Shown here in pieces: positions 18,326 through 29,000 of a DNA stretch of 64,000 bases. Made by a program: the position numbers and the translations under genes. This DNA comes from Bacteroidia bacterium (GTDB lineage: Bacteria > Bacteroidota > Bacteroidia > JADZBD01), in contig JADZBD010000015.1 of NCBI GenBank assembly GCA_020852255.1, forward strand, positions 62,001-126,000. The letters run 5' to 3'. Within the stretch, counting starts at the first letter, position 1. Each line of letters begins with the position of its first letter. The notes below the pieces were generated by a model that saw nothing but the letters and a program-made list of their open reading frames with translations, was not told the DNA's origin and ran no database searches.

Positions 18326-19519
18326 TTACAATTTTTTTAGCACTCCCAGCTCTTTCCCTACTTTTTCGAATGCTGCAATGGCCTTATCCAGGTGTTCCTT
18401 TTCATGTGCTGCAGAAAGCTGAACACGGATACGAGCCTGTCCTTTGGGAACCACAGGAAAAAAGAACCCGATCACATAGATTCCTTCCTCCAGCAGCTTA
18501 TCGGCGAAGGTCTGAGAGAGTTTCGCGTCGTAGAGCATAACGGGGACAATGGCAGAATCTCCGTTCTTAAATTCCAGTCCGATCCTGCGCATTCCGTCCT
18601 TAAAGTACTTAATGTTCCATTCCAGTTTATCCCGAAGGGTTGTGGTTTCGCTTAGCATGTCAATGACCGCAATGGTTGCACCCACAATATGCGGGGCGAG
18701 GGAATTAGAGAAAAGATACGGTCTTGAACGTTGCCTGAGCATTTCTATGATCTCTTTCTTTCCGGAGGTAAAACCGCCCATGGCTCCACCCAGTGCTTTA
18801 CCCATAGTTCCGGTAATAATATCTACGCGGTGCATTACATTCTTTAATTCCACTGTTCCTCTTCCGGTTTTACCGATAAAACCGGAGGCATGGCTTTCGT
18901 CTACCATCACCATGGCATTGTACTTTTCGGCGAGATCACAGATTTTATCCAGGGGTGCAACAAAACCGTCCATGGAGAAAACTCCGTCTGTTACTACCAG
19001 CCGGAACCGGTTCTTCCCGGCCGCTTTAAGTTGTTCCTCCAGATCTGCCATGTCGCAGTTCTTGTATCGGAAGCGCTGCGCTTTGCACAAACGAACACCG
19101 TCAATGATACTGGCATGGTTCAACTCATCCGAAATGATGGCATCTTCCTCTCCCAGGAGAGGTTCAAACACTCCGCCATTGGCATCGAAGCAGGCAGCGT
19201 AAAGAATAGTATCCTCCTGCCCCAGCCATTCAGACAGTTTCCTTTCTAATTCCTTATGGATTTCCTCCGTTCCGCAAATAAAGCGAACCGAACTCATTCC
19301 ATAGCCCCACTTGTCGAGGGTTTTATGAGCCGCTTCAATAACTTTCGGATGGGAAGAAAGTCCGAGATAATTGTTAGCGCAGAAGATGATTACTTCCTTC
19401 CCGTTCACAGTAACCGTAGCACCCTGTGAGGTAGAAAGCACGCGCTCGCGCTTGAACAATCCGGCTTCCCTGATGGAATCCAGTTCTTTCTGAAGATGTT
19501 GTTTGATGTCTCCGTACAT
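18326..19519 (-). CDS. kbl: glycine C-acetyltransferase (2-amino-3-ketobutyrate CoA ligase)
   Basis: 397 residues, the usual length. It is a PLP enzyme of the alpha-oxoamine synthase family that cleaves 2-amino-3-ketobutyrate with CoA to glycine and acetyl-CoA in threonine breakdown. The motifs [44 protein letters not shown] and the PLP-lysine segment [14 protein letters not shown] are diagnostic for Kbl rather than BioF or HemA. No tdh (threonine dehydrogenase) is in the window. It is followed immediately by the phosphatase gene and preceded by the gdhA terminator. Confidence 0.93.
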   Translation of the reverse strand: MYGDIKQHLQKELDSIREAGLFKRERVLSTSQGATVTVNGKEVIIFCANNYLGLSSHPKVIEAAHKTLDKWGYGMSSVRFICGTEEIHKELERKLSEWLGQEDTILYAACFDANGGVFEPLLGEEDAIISDELNHASIIDGVRLCKAQRFRYKNCDMADLEEQLKAAGKNRFRLVVTDGVFSMDGFVAPLDKICDLAEKYNAMVMVDESHASGFIGKTGRGTVELKNVMHRVDIITGTMGKALGGAMGGFTSGKKEIIEMLRQRSRPYLFSNSLAPHIVGATIAVIDMLSETTTLRDKLEWNIKYFKDGMRRIGLEFKNGDSAIVPVMLYDAKLSQTFADKLLEEGIYVIGFFFPVVPKGQARIRVQLSAAHEKEHLDKAIAAFEKVGKELGVLKKL

Positions 19520-19541
19520 AAATACATTATTTAATAAAAAA

Positions 19542-19566
19542 ATCCCGCCCTTTGTCAGAGCGGGAT
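19542..19566 (-). terminator. Rho-independent terminator of gdhA
   Basis: Stem ATCCCG/CGGGAT with a 13-base loop. Read leftward it runs into TTTTTTTATT. It lies between gdhA and kbl. Confidence 0.85.
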
Positions 19567-19624
19567 CTTCAGACTCTGAGTGCTATTTTGAGCCGTGAAC
19601 CTGAGAATGGTCGAACACTAATGT

Positions 19625-21004
19625 TTACACATGCCCCTGTGCGATCATGGCATCGGCCACTTTCACAAATCCTCCGATGTTCGCGCCCTTCACATAATTT
19701 ACACTGCCTCCATCCTTTCCGTACTTCACGCAAGTGGCATGAATGCTCTTCATAATATTGTGCAGCCGCTCATCCACCTCCTTGCGGGTCCAGCTCAGAC
19801 GCAGCGAATTCTGGCTCATCTCCAGACCGGAGGTAGCCACACCGCCGGCGTTGGAAGCCTTACCGGGTGCATACATCATTTTGTTATGCAGGAAAACTTC
19901 TACTGCTTCAGGAGTGGAAGGCATATTGGCGCCTTCGCCCACTGCTTTGCATCCGTTTTTAGCCAGCATAACCGCATCATTGCCATTCAATTCGTTCTGG
20001 GTAGCACTCGGGAATGCGGCGTCGCATCGTACACCCCAGGGAGTTTTACCGGAATGGAATTCTGCTTTAAACTTCTTGGCGTACTCTTTAATGCGTCCGC
20101 GGCGGTTGTTTTTCAGGTCCATTACCCAGGCCAGCTTCTCGTCGTTGATTCCATTCTTATCGTAAATAAATCCTTCCGAATCGGAGAGCGTTACCACTTT
20201 ACCTCCCAGCTGATTGATCTTTTCTACGGTGTATTGCGCAACGTTTCCGGAACCGGAAACTACGCAGCGCTTACCTTTTAGACCATCCCGCTTATAGTTG
20301 AGCATTTCCTGTACAAAATAAACACACCCGTAACCTGTTGCTTCCGGACGGATGAGTGAGCCACCGAAATCCAGTCCCTTCCCGGTGAGTACTCCGGTGA
20401 ACTCATTGGCAAGCCGCTTGTACTGTCCGAACATATATCCCACCTCTCGTCCGCCTACTCCAATATCGCCGGCAGGTACGTCGGTATCAGGACCAATATG
20501 TCTGAAGAGTTCGGTCATAAAACTCTGACAAAAACGCATCACTTCAGTATCGGATTTGCCTTTAGGGTCGAAATCAGCGCCGCCTTTTCCTCCTCCCATG
20601 GGGAGTGTGGTCAGTGAATTTTTAAATACCTGCTCAAAGGCAAGAAACTTCAGAATAGAAAGGTTAACGGAAGGGTGGAAACGAAGACCGCCCTTATACG
20701 GACCGATTGCAGAATTCATCTGAATACGGAAGCCTCTGTTTACCTGCATACGACCCTTGTCATCAATCCATGGAATGCGGAACTGAAATGCCCGCTCCGG
20801 CTCTGCGATCCGTTCAAGGATCTTAGCATCGGCATACTTTGGATTTTCCATGATGTAAGGAATCACCGCATCGGCCACTTCCTGTACGGCCTGAATGAAT
20901 TCAGGTTGGTTGGGGTCGCGCTGCCTGATTTTCGCCATGAATTTCAGGATCTCATTTTCTGTTTTACTTGAGCCGTTTTTCTTGGCTTTTACTGCTGTAG
21001 CCAT
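19625..21004 (-). CDS. gdhA: NADP-specific glutamate dehydrogenase
   Basis: 459 residues, typical of hexameric bacterial GdhA, which aminates 2-oxoglutarate. The catalytic stretch GGGKGGADFDPKGKSD, the PAGDIGVGGREVGYM segment and the Rossmann VVSGSGNVAQYTVEK are present. Length and sequence fit the NADP-dependent assimilatory type. Upstream a minus-strand TACATTAG box occurs near 21060, but the -33 spacing is short. A strong terminator follows. Confidence 0.95.
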   Translation of the reverse strand: MATAVKAKKNGSSKTENEILKFMAKIRQRDPNQPEFIQAVQEVADAVIPYIMENPKYADAKILERIAEPERAFQFRIPWIDDKGRMQVNRGFRIQMNSAIGPYKGGLRFHPSVNLSILKFLAFEQVFKNSLTTLPMGGGKGGADFDPKGKSDTEVMRFCQSFMTELFRHIGPDTDVPAGDIGVGGREVGYMFGQYKRLANEFTGVLTGKGLDFGGSLIRPEATGYGCVYFVQEMLNYKRDGLKGKRCVVSGSGNVAQYTVEKINQLGGKVVTLSDSEGFIYDKNGINDEKLAWVMDLKNNRRGRIKEYAKKFKAEFHSGKTPWGVRCDAAFPSATQNELNGNDAVMLAKNGCKAVGEGANMPSTPEAVEVFLHNKMMYAPGKASNAGGVATSGLEMSQNSLRLSWTRKEVDERLHNIMKSIHATCVKYGKDGGSVNYVKGANIGGFVKVADAMIAQGHV

Positions 21005-21176
21005 ATTTGGTTTTTAGTTGGTGGTTAACGATTGATTGTATTCTGGTTAAATTGGAGTGCTAATGTAGCCGTTTTTTGATATCAAAAGCATGATTCTCAG
21101 GCTTTTTATTGATGCCCTGTAAAAGGTTATCTATCAAGGAAAAATAAAGATTGGGCTATAAACCCGGCATCGGATT

Positions 21177-21920
21177 TCATCGGGTCATATACCTATAATA
21201 GGTATCGAAACCGGGGTCCTTAGGGGTACCAATCACCAGGAAACGTCCGTCTCCTTCCACCTTAAGCTCTTTCTCCTCTGTGATCACAATAAAATCGCCG
21301 GCCTCCGCTGATTTTCCATTCCAGCCGGCTGTACCCGAGATAACACACACGCTATAGATGCTTCGTGGCTCAAGGTCCATGGTGCGCGATTCCCCTTTGA
21401 GACTCCACTCCTGAATAAAATCCACTTTACTCCGGATTTGAAAGGGCGATCCGCCGCCGCAGATATGCTTTATCCCGATCCCCTGCTGCCGGGTCACCGG
21501 AAATACTCTGGAAGGATAATCGTTGTAAGATGGATCCTGGGTTAAGGTCTCCTGCAGGTTCGGGTCGAACCAGATTTGGTACATGGCAGAACCGGGCATC
21601 AGCTGTTCCGCGTGAACAATTCCGCTTCCTGCCCGTATCACCTGTACATCACCTGCCACCAGTTTTTTCCATCCGTTAAGCTGATTGTCGTAATGACGTA
21701 TTTCCCCCAGGAGCACATAACTCATGATCTCAAATCCCTTATGCGGATGCTGGTCAATCAGTCCCCCTTCATCGCTCCAGGCATGTGCCCAGTAAAAAAG
21801 AGTAGAGTATGGTTTCAGCGCACCGCCATCCTGAGGAAAGCCAATGGGTTTATGCTCCAGAATGCGTCCGAAATTAAAACTGCCTTTGGCCTGCGAGGAC
21901 TGAGGAAAAATCTGAATCAT
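21177..21920 (-). CDS. pirin family protein
   Basis: 247 residues from the ATG at 21920 (MIQIFPQSSQAKG); 28 extra residues upstream do not look like pirin. The bicupin fold carries the usual metal-site histidines in DQHPHKGFEI and HAEQLMPG. Bacterial pirins bind iron or other metals. Some have quercetinase activity and others act on metabolic enzymes, and the role here is open. It follows the DinB gene by 40 bases on the same strand. Confidence 0.9.
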   Translation of the reverse strand: MIQIFPQSSQAKGSFNFGRILEHKPIGFPQDGGALKPYSTLFYWAHAWSDEGGLIDQHPHKGFEIMSYVLLGEIRHYDNQLNGWKKLVAGDVQVIRAGSGIVHAEQLMPGSAMYQIWFDPNLQETLTQDPSYNDYPSRVFPVTRQQGIGIKHICGGGSPFQIRSKVDFIQEWSLKGESRTMDLEPRSIYSVCVISGTAGWNGKSAEAGDFIVITEEKELKVEGDGRFLVIGTPKDPGFDTYYRYMTR

Positions 21921-21960
21921 AACCTGGAAGCTAAGATACTGAGATACCGGGATATGTTTT

Positions 21961-22479
21961 TCATGACAATGCCTTCTCAATCTGGCGGTAGTGCTTATCC
22001 GCATGCATGGTCATGAATCGCAGCATCTGGATCACGTTAAGGTAACCGAGCGCAGGCTGCTTAAAAACACTTTTACGCAACATCCCGGAAGGAAATCCGT
22101 CTAAGATCTGCTCCATATCCACACGAGTTGCTGTCCAACTTTCCAGCACTTCTTTGTAGATCACAACTTCCGGAACGGTACCGAGCACCGGGGGTGACTT
22201 AAACTTCTTTCCGCTCCGGAAACGCCATTCCGCCAGTCTTAATTTAAATTCCTGGACCACACCCGGAGAAGGCAGGGAATCTCCACCGAGCATTTTCTTT
22301 TTTACATATTGAATGGAAAGCTTTTCCGCTGTGTTCAGATGAAAAAACACCTGGGAAACAGACCAGCCCCCGTTCAGGGAGCGTATCAGTTCTTCCTCCT
22401 TATATTTTTCCAGGCGGGAAAGTAACCGTTCCCTGTTCTTCTGCAGCACAGAGAACCTGTGTTGGATTTCAGGATCCAT
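21961..22479 (-). CDS. DinB-like four-helix protein
   Basis: 172 residues from the ATG at 22479 (MDPEIQHRFSVLQ). A longer reading to 22593 would run into dprA. The helical pattern, the SLNGGWSVSQVFFHLNTAEKL segment and the late H-A-D-K-H-Y-R motif match the DinB / YfiT-like metal-binding superfamily. Members act in thiol or sugar transfer or are uncharacterised. It sits 25 bases after dprA. Confidence 0.7.
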   Translation of the reverse strand: MDPEIQHRFSVLQKNRERLLSRLEKYKEEELIRSLNGGWSVSQVFFHLNTAEKLSIQYVKKKMLGGDSLPSPGVVQEFKLRLAEWRFRSGKKFKSPPVLGTVPEVVIYKEVLESWTATRVDMEQILDGFPSGMLRKSVFKQPALGYLNVIQMLRFMTMHADKHYRQIEKALS

Positions 22480-22504
22480 GCTGCAAGGTAATAACTCTCC
22501 CCGT

Positions 22505-23614
22505 TCATTTGCACAAATGAAATTTCTTTCCCGGCTGACTGACCACGATACCGTCAAATTCCATAGAGAGCAGTTTACTGAGCAATTTTCCACCGGGAAT
22601 GTCCGTTAGGATGGAGAGATCGTCAATATGGACATCGTCACTCTTTTTCAGTGCGTCAACAATACGCTTTTCCTCCTCGTCGAGCTCCCGGAACAACTGC
22701 ATTTGCCTCTCTCCTTCCTTCTTTTCCCATCCGAGTAAATACTCTATATCGCTCACAGACTGTATGAGAGCGGCTTTGTTTGTTTTGATGAGGTGATTGG
22801 TTCCCTCTGAAGATGAATCGCTCCATCGTCCCGGCACGGCAAAAACGTCGCGGCTATAATCGTTGGCCAGGGTAGCGGTCACGAGCGATCCGCTGCGCAT
22901 ACCGGCCTCCACCACTATCAGCGCGTCTGCCATGCCGGCAATGATACGGTTCCTTCTTGGGAAATGATCGGGATGCAAGCGTGTAGCGAAGGGAAATTCA
23001 GTAATCAGTCCGCCGTTTTCGCACATACGCTCCGCCACAGTGCGGTGCGCAGAAGGGTAAATGGTATCGAGACCGTGCGCGAGTACTCCAATGGTCGGAA
23101 TATCCAGTTTTAGGCAGGCACGGTGGGCACATATATCCATCCCGTAAGCAAGGCCGCTCACCACCATTGCATTCATTTCTTTAAGGCCACGTACAATTTG
23201 CTCACAAACTTCCTTGCCGTGAACAGACGCGTCCCTTGATCCCACCACACTCACAATCCGGGAGTAATTCAGCGTAGCATTTCCTTTACAGAAAAGTACA
23301 ATCGGTCCGTCTCCGCACTGCTTCAGACGGGAAGGATATTCCGCGCTGGTGTAGGAAATAACATTAATGCCGTTTCGCTGGCATTGACGAATTTCCTGCT
23401 CTGCCGCCTCCACAATTTCCGCAGTGTGAACGGATGCCACCGTTCCTTTTCCAATACCGGGGATCTTTTCCAGCTCCCGGCGGGAGGCCTTGAATACATT
23501 TTCCGCACTGCCGCAATAAGCCAGCAGTGCTTTGGCCTTTACAGGACCTATTTCGGGGAGCAAGGAAAGGGCTACGTCGAAAAGCAAGCGTCCGGATTTC
23601 TCTTTTTGATTCAT
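22505..23614 (-). CDS. dprA: DNA processing protein DprA
   Basis: 369 residues. An N-terminal helix-hairpin-helix/SAM region (SLLPEIGPVKAKALL, LEKIPGIGKGTV) precedes the extended Rossmann fold (VVGSRDASVHGKEV, VSGLAYGMDICAH, FPRRNRIIAGMADALIVVEA, GSLVTATLANDYSRDVFAVPG). A C-terminal winged-helix domain of the DML1-like type (about 305-369) follows. DprA loads RecA onto incoming single strands in transformation. No other competence genes are nearby. Confidence 0.95.
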   Translation of the reverse strand: MNQKEKSGRLLFDVALSLLPEIGPVKAKALLAYCGSAENVFKASRRELEKIPGIGKGTVASVHTAEIVEAAEQEIRQCQRNGINVISYTSAEYPSRLKQCGDGPIVLFCKGNATLNYSRIVSVVGSRDASVHGKEVCEQIVRGLKEMNAMVVSGLAYGMDICAHRACLKLDIPTIGVLAHGLDTIYPSAHRTVAERMCENGGLITEFPFATRLHPDHFPRRNRIIAGMADALIVVEAGMRSGSLVTATLANDYSRDVFAVPGRWSDSSSEGTNHLIKTNKAALIQSVSDIEYLLGWEKKEGERQMQLFRELDEEEKRIVDALKKSDDVHIDDLSILTDIPGGKLLSKLLSMEFDGIVVSQPGKKFHLCK

Positions 23615-23678
23615 ATTATTGTACCTTGTAAAAATAAAAGCCAGGATTATACCTCTGAGGTTTTAAATTAGAACCATT

Positions 23679-26030
23679 ATGAACTTCCCGCTGGTCCGTT
23701 TTTTCTGCACCCTTCTACTCTTCTCCATATTCTCTCTTTCCGGCTTCGCACAGCGGGAAGGACATGTGTCCGGCATGGTTTATGACTCACTGGCCGGCGT
23801 GCCGCTACCCGGTGTTTCGGTGAAAGTGGAGGGAGGGGGAACGGCTTCTACCAACCTGGAAGGGAAATTCGAGATCCCTGTGAACAAAGCCGGCCGGTAC
23901 AAGGTTCATTGCATGATGGTGGGATACAAACCGCTTACTGTGCAAATAGACTCCGGAGATTTCAAGGATATTTTTATGTATGAAAGCATCACCCAGTTCG
24001 AGAGTGTGGTGATCTCCGCCGGAAAGTTCGAGCAGAAGATGGAAGAACTGACCGTGAGCGTGGAAATACTTAAGCCTGATCTCATTGAACAAAAGAATAC
24101 CAACAACATGGAATCCGTGATCGACCAGGTGCCGGGGATCTCCATGATGGAAGGACAATGTAATATTCGTGGCGGAAGCGGCTTTTCTTATGGCGCAGGC
24201 AGCCGTGTGCTGCTGCTGGTAGACGAACTGCCTATGCTCAGTGCAGACGCGGGTGATGTGAAATGGAATTTTCTGCCCGTTGAAAATATCTCCCAGGTAG
24301 AAGTGATCAAAGGAGCTTCCTCCGCGCTCTATGGATCATCCGCGCTCAACGGTGTTATCAACGTACGCACCGCCTATCCTACTCCAGTTCCCAAAACCGA
24401 ACTTTCTTTTTCTTCCGGATTTTATAACGATCCGCTGCGCGATACCCTGAACTGGTGGGGAAAGAACAATCCTGTATTTTCTCACTTCAACTTTTTCCAT
24501 TCCCGTCAACTCGGACAACTAGACCTGGTTGTCGCCGGACAATTATTCAGCGACGAAGGGTTCCGGATGCTGGAGAAAGAACAACGATACAGGGGAAATG
24601 CCAACCTTCGCTGGCGCAGTAAAAAAGTAAAAGGACTCAGCTACGGAATAAACTTCAACCGCATGGTAACCGAAGGTGGTCTGTTTATTCTCTGGCAAAA
24701 TGCAGACAGCGCTTATATTCCGCAGAATTATGAAGTGCAGATCTACAGCAATACACGCACCAGCCTGGATCCGTTCCTGACATACTACACAGACAAAGAC
24801 GCCCGGCACAGCCTACGCGGTCGTTTTTATCAGACTCAAAACGAGAATAACACCTCTCAAAGCTCCCTGGCCGACCTCTATTACGGTGAATACCAGTTCC
24901 AGAAACGCCTGAAAAAGGATCTGACACTTACCGCCGGTTTCACCGCCGTATTCAGCGAAGTGAATTCTGATTCCATGTATAAACATCACACCAGTAATAA
25001 TTACTCGCTGTACGCACAGGCTGATAAGAAGTGGAAACGGTTTGTGTTCTCCCTTGGTATCCGGGGAGAGTTTTTCCGGGTAGACACCGCACAAACAGAA
25101 TTTCATATTCCTGCCGGACAGGATACGATCACGCTACCCGTTAACCCCGTTGCGCGTATGGGCGTAAGCTACAAGGCAGCGGAACACACTTTCCTGCGAG
25201 GTTCATTCGGGCAAGGGTACCGTTTTCCTTCTGTAGCGGAAAAATTTGTGAGTACTACCGCCAACAGCCTGAAGACATTTCCCAATCCCGGTCTTCAGCC
25301 TGAACACGGCTGGAGCGCCGAGATCGGCGTAAAACAAGGGATAAAAATCAAAAAGTGGGCCGGCTACTTAGATGTAGCCGGATTCTGGACAGAGTACCGT
25401 GACATGATGGAGTTCAATATGGATTATTATATCCCTGAATCCATCACTAACCCAACGCTCACTGATTATATCAATTACTTCGGCGCAAAATCTGTCAATG
25501 TCGGCCATACCCGTATCACCGGTGCGGAAGTCACCCTCACCGGAACAGGTAAACTTTGGAAAGACCTTCACATGACCGTCCTTGGCGGATACACCTATAT
25601 CAACCCTGTGAATCTGAATAACGACAGCGCATATACCGCCACCTTTTCTGATAGCGGTTCTTCGAAACTTAAATACCGCTGGGAACATGTGGCAAAACTG
25701 GATGTGCAGCTGGAATGGAAGAAATATTCCCTGGGATTCAGCCTGCGATACAACAGTTTCATGAAGAATATTGACCGGCGTTTTGAAGACCGGCTGCTTT
25801 ATGATGTGATTCCCGCTCTTGAACTATATATTCTTCCGGGGTTAAAACAATACCGCGAGGAACACAAGAAAGGAGACCTCGTGATGGATATTCGTGCGGG
25901 ATGGGAAATGAGCAAAACAGTGAAAATGAATGTGGTCATCAATAATGTCTTCAACCGCGAATACATGAGCCGCCCGGGAGATATGATGCCTCCCAGAAAT
26001 TCCTCCCTTCAACTGCTGGTGAGGTTCTAA
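23679..26030 (+). CDS. TonB-dependent outer-membrane receptor
   Basis: 783 residues: signal peptide (1-24, ending GFAQ), a carboxypeptidase-regulatory-like domain (about 27-105, GMVYDSLAGVPLPGVSVKVEG), a plug domain (about 120-230, with VDQVPGISMMEGQCNIRGGSGFSY split across the loop and VEVIKGASSALYGSSALNGVINV), then a 22-strand barrel ending in the aromatic LQLLVRF. It imports a large ligand using TonB energy. The ligand is unknown, and no SusD partner follows, so a metal or vitamin chelate is as likely as a glycan. Confidence 0.93.
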   Translation: MNFPLVRFFCTLLLFSIFSLSGFAQREGHVSGMVYDSLAGVPLPGVSVKVEGGGTASTNLEGKFEIPVNKAGRYKVHCMMVGYKPLTVQIDSGDFKDIFMYESITQFESVVISAGKFEQKMEELTVSVEILKPDLIEQKNTNNMESVIDQVPGISMMEGQCNIRGGSGFSYGAGSRVLLLVDELPMLSADAGDVKWNFLPVENISQVEVIKGASSALYGSSALNGVINVRTAYPTPVPKTELSFSSGFYNDPLRDTLNWWGKNNPVFSHFNFFHSRQLGQLDLVVAGQLFSDEGFRMLEKEQRYRGNANLRWRSKKVKGLSYGINFNRMVTEGGLFILWQNADSAYIPQNYEVQIYSNTRTSLDPFLTYYTDKDARHSLRGRFYQTQNENNTSQSSLADLYYGEYQFQKRLKKDLTLTAGFTAVFSEVNSDSMYKHHTSNNYSLYAQADKKWKRFVFSLGIRGEFFRVDTAQTEFHIPAGQDTITLPVNPVARMGVSYKAAEHTFLRGSFGQGYRFPSVAEKFVSTTANSLKTFPNPGLQPEHGWSAEIGVKQGIKIKKWAGYLDVAGFWTEYRDMMEFNMDYYIPESITNPTLTDYINYFGAKSVNVGHTRITGAEVTLTGTGKLWKDLHMTVLGGYTYINPVNLNNDSAYTATFSDSGSSKLKYRWEHVAKLDVQLEWKKYSLGFSLRYNSFMKNIDRRFEDRLLYDVIPALELYILPGLKQYREEHKKGDLVMDIRAGWEMSKTVKMNVVINNVFNREYMSRPGDMMPPRNSSLQLLVRF

Positions 26031-26083
26031 AATAAACCCTGGATTACACGACTAATGGCTTGGCCCTGCCGCACCTTCGCGGC

Positions 26084-29000
26084 GTGAAATTCATTCTGCC
26101 CGTTTCGTTGCTTCTGCTTGCCGCTCTGCGCCCGGCCGCCCAAAACCTTTATCCATTTCCTGATCCGTGGACGGGAGCGAATAAAACTGCGGTAGCCTGC
26201 GACAGCATGGCCGGCGAATACTTTATCGCCACGGCGCAGTCGTTCAACCCCCACAACCGATGGAAACTATTCCGCTGGCAAAATGCTACACAAAGTTTTG
26301 ATTCACTCGCCGGCTCCGGATTCAGCCCTCCGGTAATCACACACCAAATGATCTATGCCTCCGGAAAATTATATTTACTTCAGGACCGCACCTCCGTTCG
26401 CTGCTTTGATGTACTGACCCGTCAATGGGTATGGACCCTTTCCGTGGATAACCCCGGATGGGAAAGAATCAATGATCTTACGCTCAGCGGTGATACCTTG
26501 TATGTGGCGGGAGATTTTTCAGGACTGAATACCGTACCACGCTGGAGTATCGCTGCCATTCATATTGCTTCCGGCACTGTGCTGACCAACTGGGATCCTT
26601 CGCTGGGAGGGTTATATGATTTCACCGGTGTGAACTGCCTGGAGAGCTCTCCGGGCATGCTCTTCGCAGGTGGCTCATTCACCATCGGTGGCAGGCAAAA
26701 CCTGCTCGCAGTGAACACGGTCACCGAAAATATTCTCCCGTGGAGCCCCCAGCCGAACGATTCCGTGCTGGATCTGGAACGTTCCGGCAATTACCTGTAC
26801 GTGTCCGGCCGGTTTACAGTGATTCACGGCAGCGGCAGAAACCGTATAGCCAGAATCAATTTGCCCTCCCTAACACTGAACACCTTATCCATCGGTGCCA
26901 ACAATCTGATTGATGATATTGAAATTCACCCCGGTCTTGTTATCATGAATGGTTCCTTCAACCAGATCGGAACACAGGGCCGAGCGGGACTGGGATCGGT
27001 ATCGCTGCTGAATAACCTGGTCACACCCTGGAACCCAAGTGCTGTACCTCGCTCCGCAAAACCGGTTAAATGCGGCGACGTATTATTTATATGCCGTACC
27101 GATTTGCCCGCCTGGGACGTGTACTGCCTGCCTCCTGCCCCCGGCAGTGATTTCCTCATCAGCGATTCTGTGGTGTGCAAAGGCGACAGTGTATTGTTCG
27201 TTCTTAGTCCTTCTTCCTACAGCACGCAGTTTACCTGGTCTTACTCCGGAAGTGGTGTCGTGCTGTTCCCGCAAAACGATTCCTGTACACTTTACTTTTC
27301 CTCCACTGCCACATCCGGAGTGCTCAGCGCTACACCCTTCAGTTCTTGCGGAGCGGCCGGTATTCCGATAAATACCGGTATACAAGTAAATAATCTGCCA
27401 GCGTGCTCCACTACTCCTTCCCTCATTCTTAACTGCCTGATCACACAGGTATGGCTCAGCGGCACCGGTGATGCCGGTACTGTTTTATCGTGGAACGGCC
27501 CGCAATCCTGTACGGCTCCATGTGATTCTCTCCTTATTTCACTCCCGGGTAATTATGTACTCCATTGTATGGATACCCTCTCAGCCTGTATGAACACTGA
27601 CACGTGTATTGTAACACTCGATACCCTTCGCCCCGATGTGGAAATACCCACGGGAAATTTTACTGTAGGCTGTGCCGGTTCGCCCATTCTGCTTGATGGT
27701 TCCACTCTGTCTGCCGCTTGCACACTATGGTGGCATGATGCCGCTTTCCAAAACTTTCAACCCGATCCGGCCGCCATCACAAATCCCGGAGTGTATTACC
27801 TGGTAGTCACCGATACCTTGAACGGCTGCAAAGACAGCGCCTGGGTTCAGGTAGGATTGGATCTGGGCACACCCAACAGCATTCTCATCAGCATTCCGAA
27901 CCTGTTTCCTTCTGCGTCGGCGTATTTTACCTGCATCACTGATTCAATTCTACTGGATGCCGCATCGGATTCACAGAATGTGCGGATCGAATGGAGAAAT
28001 CTTCAAACCTTGCTGGCTTACCCTGATCCCTACTATGCAACAGGCTCCGGGGTGTTTCGTCTGATTGTAACAGATACTCTCAGTGCCTGTGCTGATTCAT
28101 CCCAATTGGTTTTATTGAGTACCGATACGCTTCCTCCTTCGCTACAACTGCCCCTGATCAGCTTTTCCTGTTCGGATGACAGTCTGCTGCTTGACGCGAT
28201 TACCCTTACACCTACTACTTCACTATCCTGGATCACGCCCGGTAATGATACCATTCCTGATTCCACCTACATACAAACTCCGGGAAACTACATCGCCTCA
28301 GCGGTGAGAAGTAACAACGGATGCCGTACTACAGATACATTGGTGGCCGGTGAGAATTTCCAGATCCTTTTTTATTCGGTTACCGATACCTTGCTGTGCC
28401 GGGGCGACTCTCTGACACTTGTTCCTGATCCTCTGGGCAACTTTGGTCCGCTTAGTTACCTGTGGGACGATAACAGCACTTCCGGCCTGCGTGGAATCAG
28501 GGCCGACAGCAGCGGCGTCTTCTGGGTACAAGTATCGGATTCTTCCGGGTGCTCCGGTACCGACACGTTTTATATTGCCGTTGACCCTCCCATCACCGAC
28601 TCCGTTCTTCTTTTTTCCTCCTGCAACGGATCCGATTCAGGCACAGCTGTGATCCTGGCGGCAGGTGGTATTCCCCCTTATGAATATTCCACAGACGGGG
28701 GCAATAATTTTCAGAGCAGTAATGTGTTTGCCGGGCTTCCCTACGGAATTTACCCGTTTGCAGTAAGGGATTCTCCCGGATGTATTCACCGTGACACACT
28801 CACGCTCACCGGCGATGCAACACCTCCGGCAACAGGATTTCTATGTACCGAAGATCTGTTCGTAGGCGATACGGTAGTTCTGGTGGATCTGAGTCTTCCA
28901 CCTCCCGACAGTACCGTATGGCAGATCAGTGGTCCCGTTCTGTACCCGGTATCCGCTTTCCCCGTGTTTATATGTTCCGACACAGGTACGGTTTCCGTTC

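Noticed and set aside
18549-19202. Long plus-strand ORF (217 aa) antisense to kbl
   Set aside because: Ser/Pro-rich composition typical of a shadow frame; the minus-strand kbl has every conserved motif.
26060-26084. TTG start at 26060 for the large secreted protein
   Set aside because: GTG at 26084 gives a cleaner signal peptide and the extra eight residues (MALPHLRG) spoil the n-region; both remain possible.
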